From JAXDAY01 sp034679345 (GTDB lineage: Bacteria; Eisenbacteria; RBG-16-71-46; CAIMUX01; VGJL01), in the NCBI GenBank assembly GCA_034679345.1, contig JAXDAY010000008.1, forward strand, positions 62,001-126,000: a stretch of DNA of 64,000 nt. The letters run 5' to 3'. Below the pieces are notes generated by a model, which saw only the letters and a program-made list of their open reading frames with translations, was not told where the DNA came from and did no database searches. The position numbers and the translations under genes are program-made. Below, one piece after another: positions 53,010 through 62,146 of the stretch; positions within the stretch are counted from its first letter, which is position 1; every line of letters starts with the position of its first letter.

Positions 53010-53480
53010 ATGAGCTCGGCTCAGATCGTTCAGTACGTCCACCTGCTGTTCACGGTACTGTGGATCGGAGGGATGCTGTACATGCCCCTTGTCCTCATGC
53101 CGGCCATGGCCGCGATCGATCCCCCCCAGCGGGGGCGATTGATGGGGGCGGTGGCGAAGCGCTTCTCGATGATCGCCTGGATCAGCGTCGTCGTCCTGCT
53201 CGTCACGGGTTTCCTCAAGACGCCCTCGAGCATTCTCTTCGACTCCTCGAGCGACTACGGAAGGATCCTCTTGATCAAGCACATCGTGATCGGCCTCATG
53301 ATCATCGTCGGCCTGCTGATCACGTTCACCGTCGCCCCGAAGCTCATCCAGCTCGTCCCGAAGCCCGGCGAGGCGCCGCATCCCGCGTTCCTGCGGGCCC
53401 AGGCCCGGGTGAAGGTCCTTTCGAGCACGAACCTGGTCCTGGGGCTCGTCGTCCTATTCCTCGTCTCGATGCTGACGTGA
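53010..53480 (+). CDS. CopD-like/DUF4149 membrane protein
   Basis: The ATG at 53010 is preferred since GGAGGA lies 7 nt upstream; an earlier ATG at 52992 is possible. The 156 residues have four membrane helices (VHLLFTVLWIGGMLYMPLVL, FSMIAWISVVVLLVTGFL, LIKHIVIGLMIIVGLLITFT, STNLVLGLVVLFLVSMLT) with conserved His in the first and third. This is like CopD-type copper or haem-binding membrane proteins. The exact role is unknown. It converges on the glycan operon. Confidence 0.75.
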   Translation: MSSAQIVQYVHLLFTVLWIGGMLYMPLVLMPAMAAIDPPQRGRLMGAVAKRFSMIAWISVVVLLVTGFLKTPSSILFDSSSDYGRILLIKHIVIGLMIIVGLLITFTVAPKLIQLVPKPGEAPHPAFLRAQARVKVLSSTNLVLGLVVLFLVSMLT

Positions 53481-53545
53481 TGGCCTGGGGCGGAGGGAAT
53501 GGACCCGCGCTCTCGACGCGGATCGCCGACGCGCGGGAGCGAGCC

Positions 53546-55030
53546 TCAAGCTCGTGGAGGCTCGAGCGGCCGGTGTCGGATTCCGAGGGCGTCGAGCCTC
53601 TGCTCCTGCCGCCGCAACCGCCTCACGAAGTCGTCGAAGTCGCGGGTCTCCGCCGGGCTCCAGAGGACCTCGGCCATGGCGCAGAGCCTCGGAAAGACCA
53701 TGTACTGCAGGTGCGCCCATGTCGGGATCCGCTCGGTCCAGACATTGGCCTGACCTCCGAGGATCCGCGTCCTGGAGGCATGATCGATCCCCGGCGGAAC
53801 GGGGTCGAACGCGTAGACCTTCTCGAGCGGAAGCTCTCGCGGGAAGGCCGGCGGCTCGGATTCGGGGGGGCCCTGGTAGTAGTCGAAGTAGCAGTGATCG
53901 GTGGGCGACATGACGACATCGTGACCCCGATGGACCGCATCGATCCCGCCGCGGAACCCGCGCCACGACATCACCGCAGCGTCGGGAGGCAGGCTTCCGC
54001 CGGAGAGGATCTCGTCCCACCCGATCATCCTCTTGCCGAGCGATTCGAGGTGCTTGCCCACGCGGGACGTGAACCATCCCTGCAGGTTCCCCAGATCGCC
54101 GATTCCCTCGGCGGCCATCCGCGCGCGGCAGCGGGGACACTCGGCCCATCGCGCCTTGGGGCATTCATCGCCGCCGATATGGACGAACCGACCCGGAAAG
54201 ATGCCGGATACCTCGTCGAGCACGCGACGCGCGAAGTCCAACGCCGAATCGGAGCCTGCGCAGAGGACATCGTCGAAGATCCCCCACTCGCTGGGCACAG
54301 GGAGAGGCTCGCCCTCGCATGAGAGCTCAGGGTAGGCGGCGATGGCGGCACGGGCGTGGCCGGGCATCTCGATCTCGGGGACGATCTCGACGAATCGCCG
54401 GGCGGCATGGGCGATCACTCGTCGGATGTCGTCCAGGGCGTAAGCCCCTCGATGGACGGAACCGTCCGGCTCGAGTCTTCGGGAACCGACCTCGACGAGG
54501 CGCGGGAAAGACTCGATCGGCAAGCGCCAGCCTTGGTCGTCGGTGAGATGCCAGTGCAGGACGTTGAGCTTGTGCATCGCGCACCAGTCGATCGCCTCCA
54601 GGATCCGCTCCGCGTCGAAGAAGTGCCGTGAGACATCGAGGTGCAGCCCCCTCCAGCGGAAACGAGGGTGATCCGCGATCTCGCAGCAAGCCAGATCGGG
54701 CGCCTCCCGGGCGGAATCGGGAAGCAGCTGGAGGATCGTTTGCGCGCCGTGGAAGAGCCCGGGCCGGGTCGAGGCGCGCAGGCGCAGCGATCGCGGCTCA
54801 ATCGAGAGGACGTACCCGTCAGGGTCGATCTCACGAGCGTCCGGATCCAGCTCGAGACGGATGGAGGCCTCCTCCTCGGCGGGACGGAGATCGAATCCGA
54901 ATCGAGAGCGGATCGCGGGGCGAATGAGATCGACGATCGAGGAAGCGCCGGGCGCGTGGATCCTCATCCCCGGCGCCAGGGAGAAACGGCCTTCCCGGGC
55001 CGCGATGCGAGCGGGCTTCGGGATCAGCAC
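53546..55030 (-). CDS. Beta-N-acetylhexosaminidase, GH20
   Basis: The best start is GTG at 55030 (VLIPKPARIAAREGRF); the protein is 494 residues with no signal peptide. An N-terminal GH20b-like domain (1-120) precedes the barrel (about 125-480), which has FRWRGLHLDVSRHFF, LHWHLTDDQGWRL and the catalytic Asp-Glu pair in HIGGDECP (D288, E289). It removes terminal beta-linked GlcNAc or GalNAc, probably in the cytoplasm. It is the last gene of the glycan operon, 7 nt after the PNGase-like gene. Confidence 0.9.
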   Translation of the reverse strand: MLIPKPARIAAREGRFSLAPGMRIHAPGASSIVDLIRPAIRSRFGFDLRPAEEEASIRLELDPDAREIDPDGYVLSIEPRSLRLRASTRPGLFHGAQTILQLLPDSAREAPDLACCEIADHPRFRWRGLHLDVSRHFFDAERILEAIDWCAMHKLNVLHWHLTDDQGWRLPIESFPRLVEVGSRRLEPDGSVHRGAYALDDIRRVIAHAARRFVEIVPEIEMPGHARAAIAAYPELSCEGEPLPVPSEWGIFDDVLCAGSDSALDFARRVLDEVSGIFPGRFVHIGGDECPKARWAECPRCRARMAAEGIGDLGNLQGWFTSRVGKHLESLGKRMIGWDEILSGGSLPPDAAVMSWRGFRGGIDAVHRGHDVVMSPTDHCYFDYYQGPPESEPPAFPRELPLEKVYAFDPVPPGIDHASRTRILGGQANVWTERIPTWAHLQYMVFPRLCAMAEVLWSPAETRDFDDFVRRLRRQEQRLDALGIRHRPLEPPRA

Positions 55031-55037
55031 GGCAGCC

Positions 55038-56048
55038 TTAGTTCCTCCAGAGTCTCGGCGGCCGGTCCCAGCCGACCAGGTAGGCCGAGATCCGCCAGTA
55101 TCCATAGTGCCCGTTCTCGTCCGTCGGGCGGACATTCTCCACCATGAACCGGAACGTGTGCGAGCCTGCTCCGAGATGATCGCTGAGGTCGAACTCCATC
55201 GGCTCGACCTCCACGCCGGGGCACCAGCCGCTCCGGCTATAGTCGGAGGACCAGGAGCCATCCGTCCAGCGCGCGCAGTACGGGTTCCGATCCCTGTAAC
55301 CGCGGCAGTCGTCCCGCCAGGGGTAGACCCGCGCGACGACCCGCCCATCGAGGTAGACCACATTCGCCTTCGAGATGAACTCGTCCTCATCGCGGCCGTC
55401 GGTGCAGTGTCCCGTGGAGATGTACTTCAGCGCCACGCGCGAGAGACCCTGCGGGACCTCCAATTGCGCGGTTCCTCCGCCGGCAGCTTCGTCCTCCGCC
55501 TTGAAGGCGTCGGTGTAGTAGACCGGCATGACCCAGACAGGAGCGTCGTAGCTCGAGTCGGGAGAAAACGAGAGCGCAAAGTCGACCGTCCATGCCGGGC
55601 TGGTCCAGGTGTCGATGAAGGCGCGGAACCGGCGATCGCCGCGGAGCAGCGGCGCCAGGTGCGATACGTCGATCTCATGGTCGGTCCGTCCTCCGTAAGC
55701 GGTCACGAAGCGGACGATCTCCAGATCGGGGCAGCCCGTCGAGGCGAGCCGGATGTTTCCCGCGCGGTCCCACCGGTCGTGCACGTTTCGATCGTCGAGC
55801 GGAACCGGTCGCACCGTGAGGATCGCCCGGATGCGTCCCGCCGGGGGAGCCTCGGGAAGCGTGGCCGCGATCGCGGCGATTCGCCCCTGCTCCTCCGCGG
55901 CGATACCGCCCGAGGCGAACTTCCCGGCCGAGTCGGCGTGGAAGTGGATCGCCGCGTCCCGAAGGATGGTGATCTCGAGGGACTCCGACGCCGCGCGCTG
56001 GCAGGCAATCGTCAGAAGCGCAAGGACGAACGCGATCGTGCGGGTCAT
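55038..56048 (-). CDS. Peptide-N-glycosidase F-like secreted amidase
   Basis: The ATG at 56048 overlaps the alpha-mannosidase stop (ATGA). A signal peptide (residues 1-22) is followed by an N-terminal domain (ISTGHCTDGRDEDEF lies near 210) and a C-terminal PNGase F-type jelly roll with CRGYRDRNPYC, RSGWCPGVEVEPMEFDLS and VENVRP. Bacterial PNGase F cleaves the GlcNAc-Asn bond and frees whole N-glycans from glycoproteins. The catalytic acids were not assigned. Being the only signal-bearing glycan hydrolase of the operon, it probably does the first, extracytoplasmic step. Confidence 0.8.
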   Translation of the reverse strand: MTRTIAFVLALLTIACQRAASESLEITILRDAAIHFHADSAGKFASGGIAAEEQGRIAAIAATLPEAPPAGRIRAILTVRPVPLDDRNVHDRWDRAGNIRLASTGCPDLEIVRFVTAYGGRTDHEIDVSHLAPLLRGDRRFRAFIDTWTSPAWTVDFALSFSPDSSYDAPVWVMPVYYTDAFKAEDEAAGGGTAQLEVPQGLSRVALKYISTGHCTDGRDEDEFISKANVVYLDGRVVARVYPWRDDCRGYRDRNPYCARWTDGSWSSDYSRSGWCPGVEVEPMEFDLSDHLGAGSHTFRFMVENVRPTDENGHYGYWRISAYLVGWDRPPRLWRN

Positions 56049-59000
56049 GAGCCGGCCCTCCAGCGATAGGTTCGGATTTCGAAGGGAGCAAGGGAGATCT
56101 CGATTCCCCGGTCGCAGGCGACGGGTGCGCCGAGCTCCTTCCACTCCAGGAGATCGATCTCCACGAGCGATCCGGCCGCGGGGACAAGCTCGATGCGCCC
56201 CTGCGACCGGCGCCCTCGCGTCTCGACGATGCGCAAGATCCGATCCTCTCCGCGTTCGGCGCGCTTGACGACGCTCAACGCGAGACCGTTCCCGCGGAGC
56301 CGGACGGGATAGGCGGCCTCCCCCGCTGCGCGGCCGGGGAAGCGGAGGGGAGGCTCGTTCAGCGATGCCGCTTGCTCGACGACGTCGGAGCCCGCCAGAT
56401 CCCCGGGATGGGGATACAGGGCGTAGGTGAACCGGTGCGTCCCCCGGTCGGCGTCGGCGTCGGGATAGCAGGGCGAGCGCAGCAGATTGAGGTCGAGGCG
56501 GTTCTCCACGACCTTGTGGCCGTACTTGCCGTCATTCAACAGGGCGACGCCGTAATCGGCCCCCGAGAGGTCGACGTACCGATGCGCGGTCGCCTCGAAT
56601 CGCGCCAGATCCCAGCTCGTGTTGCGGTGGGTCGGCCTGCGGACGTGCCCATACTGAATCTCGTAGCTCGCCTCCGTCGCGCGCACGTGCACCGGGAAGC
56701 AGACGCGCAGCATGCGGTGGCGCTCGCGCCAGTCGATCTCCGTCTCAAAGTCGAGTCTGCGGCTCCCGGGCCGCAGGTGGATCGTCTGGCGGATCCGGGA
56801 GTCTCCGACAAGGAGATCGACGCGAATCGTCTGCCGCGCCGCTCCTCCGACGGCCTCCGCGGCCGCTGCGGCGCGGGCATGCTCGACGATCGCCGCCTCG
56901 TAGAAGAGGTCGATGTCCCATGCATCCCAGTCGTTCGGGCGATCCTCGTAGAGGGTGAGACGATTGCCGGTCTCGCCCGAGGCGAGGATCTCCCGGCTCG
57001 ATTCCTTGTCGAAGGCGGCGAGGAGCGCTCCGTTCGCATCGAGCTCGTAGCGGACGAGGTCGTTTTCGAGAGTCAGCGCATCGCGAGCCGCGGCGAGTCC
57101 TGCCGGGACGGGGGACTTCCTCAGCGTGGCGAATCCGAATGGCTCGATCCGCACCCTTGCGAGAGCTTGATCCCCCTCCCTTTGCGCGGGCAACGCGGCC
57201 CCGGCGGCATCGACCGCGCCCGCCCATCCCGGCGGCAGCGTCACGGCGCCATCGAAGCCGGCCGAATGGGGGTTGAAGAGGGCCATCGCATCCTCGTCCC
57301 GACGGAAGAGATGATCGGCGGCGGAAGCGAGGATCGCCTCGCACTCCTCGAGCACGATCCGATGCTCCGCGTGGGTCCTCTCGTATTGCCGCGCGATGCT
57401 CGAGCCGGGCAAGATGTCGTGGAACTGGTTCAGGAGGAGGAGTTTCCAGAGGCGGTCGAGCCGCGCCGCCGGGTACTCGGAAGCGGGCAGCATCGAGGCG
57501 AGGAGCTCGGCCGCGCGCAGGATCTCTTCTCCCCGCCGATTCCCGCGCTTCACCTCCGCCTGGGTGGTGAGCGTGCCTCGGTGAAGCTCCAGGTAAAGCT
57601 CTCCGTCCCAGACGGCGAGCTCCGCCCGCCGCGCCCTCAGTCGGTCCAGGAAGCCGCTCGCCGCGCCGAAGCGCACGCGCGGCGCTCCCTCGCAGTCGCG
57701 CAACCTCAAGCCGCACTCGATCTGCTCTTCCTTGGGCCCGCCACCGCCGTCCCCCACCCCGAAGAGAGAGAGGAACTCGTCCAGGAACCCCTTCTCGCGG
57801 AAGTTCTCCATCCCGGGCACCAAGGCGTCGGCGTCGAGCAGGGAGTTGTAGTTGTTCTCCGGAGGGAAGTGGGCGATCACCTCGCTCCCGTCGATGCCGC
57901 GCCACCGGAAGGTCGTGTGCGGGAAGTCGTTCACCTGGTTCCAGGACATCTTCTGGGTGATCAGCGCGTCGATCCCGCTCTTCAAGAGGATCTGCGGCAT
58001 GGCCGCCGAGTAGCCAAAGACATCCGGCAGCCAGAGGTTCGTCACGTCGACGCCGAACTCCTCTCGGAAGAAGTTCTTCCCGTGCAGGATCTGACGGATC
58101 ATCGACTCGCCGGAGATGAGGTTGCAGTCGGCCTCGACCCACATCCCGCCCTGGACCTCCCACCTCCCCTCGGCGACCCGCCGGCGAATCGCCCTGTAGA
58201 TCTCCGGATAGCGATCCCGGACGAAGGCGTAGTGCTGCGCCTGAGACGCGCCGAAGACGTAGTCCGGGTAGCGCTCCAGCAACCGGAGCTGCGAGGAGAA
58301 GGTCCGCGCGCACTTTCGAATGCTTTCATCGACGGGCCAGAGCCAGGCGGTGTCGATATGGGCATGCCCCACGGCGGTCGCGACCGGCGCGGAGGCGCTC
58401 GCCGGACGCGAGAGCTCGGAGGCGAGGATCACCCGCGCTTCGGCCGCTCGCACTGGCTCGCCCGCGTAGCGGTCGGCCGCCTCGTTCGCGGCGCGCATGA
58501 GGCGCGCGCGCCGGACGCTCTTCTCGGGAAGGCGCCGGATCAGCCCCAGCGCGATCCTCAGATCGAGCGCGAGATGCCAGATCGACTCGTCGAGGACGGC
58601 GAGCCTCAGCCGCGTGATCGAGGCGTCGTAGCGCCCGTGGCGTTCGGGCGAGCCGGCCGGAGGATCGAGATCGACGAAGAGCCCGAAGAGCCCGCACGAG
58701 GAGACCTCGACCCACAGATCGACTTCCTCCCCTCCGGCGCATGACTCGAAGAGCGGAACAATGTCCCGCTTGAACTCGGGCACATAGACGGAGAAGGTCG
58801 AGATCCCCTGAAGGATCGTTCCATCCGCGGCGTGGACCAGCCCCTCCCCGCCGAGGTCGATTTGCGCGACGACCTTCCTTCCCGCCCATGCTTCCGGCAC
58901 GCGCCCCGAAAGCCGGATCCAGCCGACGTCCCACGCGCGTCCCCAGACCTCGCCCGGGCGGATCGCACGCCCCGGGATCTCCTTCGCTCTCGCCAGCGGC

Positions 59001-59125
59001 CTCGGGTCGGCGATGCCGTGGGTCTCCGCGGCCAGTTCCGCAGTCTCCACCAGGAACGACTCCACAAGCCGCGCGTGCCAGCGCTCCAGTCGCTTGAGAT
59101 GGATTGCCCCGATCGGTTCACTCAT
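56045..59125 (-). CDS. Alpha-mannosidase, GH38
   Basis: Length 1026, no signal peptide. The zinc site is GHAHIDTAWLWP (H254, H256, D258), and the nucleophile Asp368 lies in WLPDVFGYSAAMPQIL, as in GH38. The middle and C-terminal beta domains are complete (NRLTLYEDRPNDWDAWDIDL, YEIQYGHVRRPTHRNTSWD). GH38 enzymes trim alpha-mannose from N-glycans. It overlaps the symporter gene by 8 nt and the PNGase-like gene by 4 nt. The start chosen is the ATG at 59125; an upstream in-frame one is less likely. Confidence 0.92.
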   Translation of the reverse strand: MSEPIGAIHLKRLERWHARLVESFLVETAELAAETHGIADPRPLARAKEIPGRAIRPGEVWGRAWDVGWIRLSGRVPEAWAGRKVVAQIDLGGEGLVHAADGTILQGISTFSVYVPEFKRDIVPLFESCAGGEEVDLWVEVSSCGLFGLFVDLDPPAGSPERHGRYDASITRLRLAVLDESIWHLALDLRIALGLIRRLPEKSVRRARLMRAANEAADRYAGEPVRAAEARVILASELSRPASASAPVATAVGHAHIDTAWLWPVDESIRKCARTFSSQLRLLERYPDYVFGASQAQHYAFVRDRYPEIYRAIRRRVAEGRWEVQGGMWVEADCNLISGESMIRQILHGKNFFREEFGVDVTNLWLPDVFGYSAAMPQILLKSGIDALITQKMSWNQVNDFPHTTFRWRGIDGSEVIAHFPPENNYNSLLDADALVPGMENFREKGFLDEFLSLFGVGDGGGGPKEEQIECGLRLRDCEGAPRVRFGAASGFLDRLRARRAELAVWDGELYLELHRGTLTTQAEVKRGNRRGEEILRAAELLASMLPASEYPAARLDRLWKLLLLNQFHDILPGSSIARQYERTHAEHRIVLEECEAILASAADHLFRRDEDAMALFNPHSAGFDGAVTLPPGWAGAVDAAGAALPAQREGDQALARVRIEPFGFATLRKSPVPAGLAAARDALTLENDLVRYELDANGALLAAFDKESSREILASGETGNRLTLYEDRPNDWDAWDIDLFYEAAIVEHARAAAAAEAVGGAARQTIRVDLLVGDSRIRQTIHLRPGSRRLDFETEIDWRERHRMLRVCFPVHVRATEASYEIQYGHVRRPTHRNTSWDLARFEATAHRYVDLSGADYGVALLNDGKYGHKVVENRLDLNLLRSPCYPDADADRGTHRFTYALYPHPGDLAGSDVVEQAASLNEPPLRFPGRAAGEAAYPVRLRGNGLALSVVKRAERGEDRILRIVETRGRRSQGRIELVPAAGSLVEIDLLEWKELGAPVACDRGIEISLAPFEIRTYRWRAGS

Positions 59126-61079
59126 CCGAATCGCTCCGCTTGGCGCGAACGAAACCGTCATCGGAGTGATCGCGCTCCCGTGTCTTCAATCGGCCCAACA
59201 TGCGTTTCAGATCGATCACCCCCCCGGTGGTGAACCACACCACCGTCACCAGGGAGAGCGCGACATGGATCCCGACGTAGATCTTCCAGAACCTCATCCA
59301 TGCCGCATCGCTCACCTCGTAGCTCAGGTTGTAGATCGTGCCTACGACGAAGACCAGAAACCAGGCGATCGTCCAGGCGTAGTTGGCGACGTAGATCGTC
59401 CGGTCGCCTCTCGAAAACTCGGGACCGAACCGGATCGCCCTCAAGAGGCGTTCGCGAAAGCTCTCCTGCTCGCCTTCGGCGGCGACGCCGTTGCCGCGTG
59501 GCCCCCGGTGCAGGATCCGGTCGAGCTCGAAGCCCCTTCGGCGACCGATGAGGGAGACAGCGATGAACGTGATCGTGGAAACGCCCATCGCCAGCGCCCA
59601 GAACTCCTGTCCGTTGATCGGGAAGTCCTCGACGATCTGGTGGATGACGATTCCTCCCACGGCGATCGCGGAGCCCGCGGTCATCGCCGCCCAGGCAGCG
59701 GGCGCGGTTCCCTTGCGCCAGTAGAGGCCGCCGATGATCACCGCTCCCGAACCGCCCGCGAAGATCGCCCCGGTGATCGCGAAGAAGAGGAAGATGTACT
59801 GGGTCTGTTTGAAGATCAGGCTGAAGAAGAAGATGAAGACCGCGACGGAGAGGATGGCGAGCCGCAGGACGGTCAGGTGCTGCTTCGTCTCGAGCGGCCG
59901 GCCGCGCAGCGGAATGACCACATCCTGGACCAGAATGCTCCCCCATGAATGGAGGTAGCTGTTGAAGGTCGTGATCGAGGCGGCGAGCATGAGGGCCACG
60001 AATGCCCCGATCAGGCCCACCGGGAGCATCTGCTGGAGAACCAGGGGCGTTTTGAGCTGGCTTCGCACCGCTTCGGTCTCCGCCGACTGCAGGACCGGGG
60101 AGATCGCATTCACGATGTGCGCGTACTGCGGGTGGTTCAGGACCGTGTAGGCCACGATCGGGACGAAGGTGAGCATGATCGTCTGGGGAAGGACGCGCCA
60201 GAGCCCCAGGACGCCGGCCATCTTCGCCTCGTGGGCGTTTTCCGCCGAGGAGTTGAATCCCTGCGTTCCCTGCCACGACATCGTGCCGTAGAGATAGCCG
60301 ACTACGCCGATCAGGAAGTACCAGAAGTTGAAGTCCTTGACCTGGCTCGTATGGAATGGGTTGATGAGCGACGCGTTGGCGGGAGCGCTCCGCAACGCTT
60401 CCTCGATCGTCCCCCAATCGATCGTGAAGAGGAAGAAGGCGACGATGGCTAGCAGCCCCACGTTCACGAAGACGCCCTGGAAGAAGTCGGCGACGATGAC
60501 CGCGATCTGGCCGCCCATGAAGACGAAGAAGAGAGCGATCGAGAGCAGGATTGCCATGATGAGCGCGAACGTGGAAACACCGAGTCCCGCAATCGAGATC
60601 GTCTCGGGTAGCCCGCAGAAATGCATGAAGAAGCGCGCCTCCACCGCGGGGAAGATCCCCATGTTGACGATCCCCGCGAGGAAGGCGATCAATCCCATGT
60701 AGATCCGGAACCGGCGGCTGTAGCGCTCTTCGAAGAACTGCGCGAGCGTGAGGCAGCGGGTCTCGCGGAACCGGTAGATCACCCAGCCCGACATCGTGGC
60801 GAGGAGGACCACGACGCCCATCGTCATCCCCCACCAGCTCATCGAGAAACCGGCAACCAGGTTCATCTCGAGATTGCCGACGATCGTGATCGCGCCGAGG
60901 GCGGCCACGCCCTGGGATACGGTGATCAGGTACCGCCCGGCGCTTCGTCCCGCCGAGAGGAAGTCGGCGACGCTCTTCATGTGCGTGCGGCTCGCGATGA
61001 CGGACGTGAACATGAAGGCGAGGACGCATAGGACGATCCCCCAATCGAGGGGGGCGAGGATCACGGCTGTGTCCTCCAT
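59118..61079 (-). CDS. Sodium:solute symporter (SSS family)
   Basis: The 653-residue protein has about 13 membrane helices with SSS-type motifs (DFLSAGRSAGRYLITVSQGV, ALGAITIVGNLEMNLVAG, ATMSGWVIYRF, GYLYGTMSWQGTQGFNSS, ALMLAASITTFNSYLHSWG). A C-terminal extension follows (after about 540) with two more helices. SSS carriers import sugars, sialic acid or amino acids with sodium. In this operon it would take up mannose/GlcNAc-type sugars or small oligosaccharides; intact large N-glycans are unlikely. It overlaps the upstream CBM9-like gene by 19 nt. Confidence 0.88.
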   Translation of the reverse strand: MEDTAVILAPLDWGIVLCVLAFMFTSVIASRTHMKSVADFLSAGRSAGRYLITVSQGVAALGAITIVGNLEMNLVAGFSMSWWGMTMGVVVLLATMSGWVIYRFRETRCLTLAQFFEERYSRRFRIYMGLIAFLAGIVNMGIFPAVEARFFMHFCGLPETISIAGLGVSTFALIMAILLSIALFFVFMGGQIAVIVADFFQGVFVNVGLLAIVAFFLFTIDWGTIEEALRSAPANASLINPFHTSQVKDFNFWYFLIGVVGYLYGTMSWQGTQGFNSSAENAHEAKMAGVLGLWRVLPQTIMLTFVPIVAYTVLNHPQYAHIVNAISPVLQSAETEAVRSQLKTPLVLQQMLPVGLIGAFVALMLAASITTFNSYLHSWGSILVQDVVIPLRGRPLETKQHLTVLRLAILSVAVFIFFFSLIFKQTQYIFLFFAITGAIFAGGSGAVIIGGLYWRKGTAPAAWAAMTAGSAIAVGGIVIHQIVEDFPINGQEFWALAMGVSTITFIAVSLIGRRRGFELDRILHRGPRGNGVAAEGEQESFRERLLRAIRFGPEFSRGDRTIYVANYAWTIAWFLVFVVGTIYNLSYEVSDAAWMRFWKIYVGIHVALSLVTVVWFTTGGVIDLKRMLGRLKTRERDHSDDGFVRAKRSDSDE

Positions 61080-62146
61080 GTGCGGCCCTCATGATCGATG
61101 TGCCACGTCCCCCCGGCCTGCCCGAGACCCGGCAGGGTCGCCTCGAACCCAGTCTGCGTGAGGCGGACCTCGACGGGCGGCTCTCCGGCGGCGGCCTCCA
61201 CGGGCGAGGCGGGCCAGCCTCCCGCGCGCGTCCAGGCATCCTTCATGGCGTAATAGACCGTTCGCAGGCGCCAGCGCGCAGCGTCGTCCGGATCCCCTTG
61301 GACGTCCACTGCGGAGGAGCTCAGGGGATCGTCGGTCGTGAACTGCACGATCCCCCACATTTCGGGATAGTGCATCGCGATCAACCCCTGGGGAGACCAG
61401 ACCCAGTTGTCCTCGGGGTACGGCTTTCCTGCGGCGGGATCGATCATCTTCGCGTAGCCGTTCGTCTGGGGCTTGAGCCTCCACTCCACGCGGGAGAAGT
61501 TGACGCGCCAACGATCCCCCTCCTGCGGCGGGACCGCGCGATGCGCGCATTCGGCGAGCGCCGCCCATGGGAAGGCGATCTCCACCGTCCATCCCGCGTC
61601 GCGATCCGATGGGTCGTTCAAGGTTCCCTCGAGGGAGACGGCTGCACGCAGCCCCGGGATGTCCCATGCGTGGACCGCGGGCCCGCCGTCGCGATAGGGA
61701 CGGATGAGCAGGAGGTCCCAGACGGTGCCCAGGGCGTTCAGCTCCAGCTCATAGTACTCGTGCGTGTCCCCGTCGGGATCGATGAAGACCTCGAAGTCGT
61801 TCTCGTGATAGATCACCGAGTCCCGGATCTTGTAGGTCGCCCAGAGTTCGGGCTCCTCCATCTCCGCGCAGACGTAGAAGGACTCCGCGTCCCAGAGCAT
61901 CTTCGCGCGCGTGCGGTAGCGCGGCGTAGGCCGGAGATCGCCCTCGATGTCGACGAAATCCTCCGTCCAGCGGACATGCCGCCAAGCCTCCTCGTCCAGC
62001 CTTCCGTCGACGGAGGGCGGCTGATCCGCGCGGGCGCAGAGATAGGCGCGCGGCTCGCAATCGATCTTCGGGACGGGGAATGAGTCGGCGGACGAGGAGA
62101 AGGGGATCAGGCAGGCCGCGAGAACGGCCAGAGCCGATGATCTCAT
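61061..62146 (-). CDS. Secreted CBM9-like carbohydrate-binding protein
   Basis: The ATG at 62146 overlaps the GH130 stop. A signal peptide (to about residue 20) leads a family-9-type carbohydrate-binding domain: QPPSVDGRLDEEAWRHVRWT, ESFYVCAEMEEPELWATYK, NDFEVFIDPDGDTHEYYELE and GWTVEIAFPWAALAE. The rest (about 240-361) is of unknown fold. It probably binds glycan at the cell surface or in the periplasm. No catalytic motif is visible. Confidence 0.8.
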   Translation of the reverse strand: MRSSALAVLAACLIPFSSSADSFPVPKIDCEPRAYLCARADQPPSVDGRLDEEAWRHVRWTEDFVDIEGDLRPTPRYRTRAKMLWDAESFYVCAEMEEPELWATYKIRDSVIYHENDFEVFIDPDGDTHEYYELELNALGTVWDLLLIRPYRDGGPAVHAWDIPGLRAAVSLEGTLNDPSDRDAGWTVEIAFPWAALAECAHRAVPPQEGDRWRVNFSRVEWRLKPQTNGYAKMIDPAAGKPYPEDNWVWSPQGLIAMHYPEMWGIVQFTTDDPLSSSAVDVQGDPDDAARWRLRTVYYAMKDAWTRAGGWPASPVEAAAGEPPVEVRLTQTGFEATLPGLGQAGGTWHIDHEGRTWRTQP

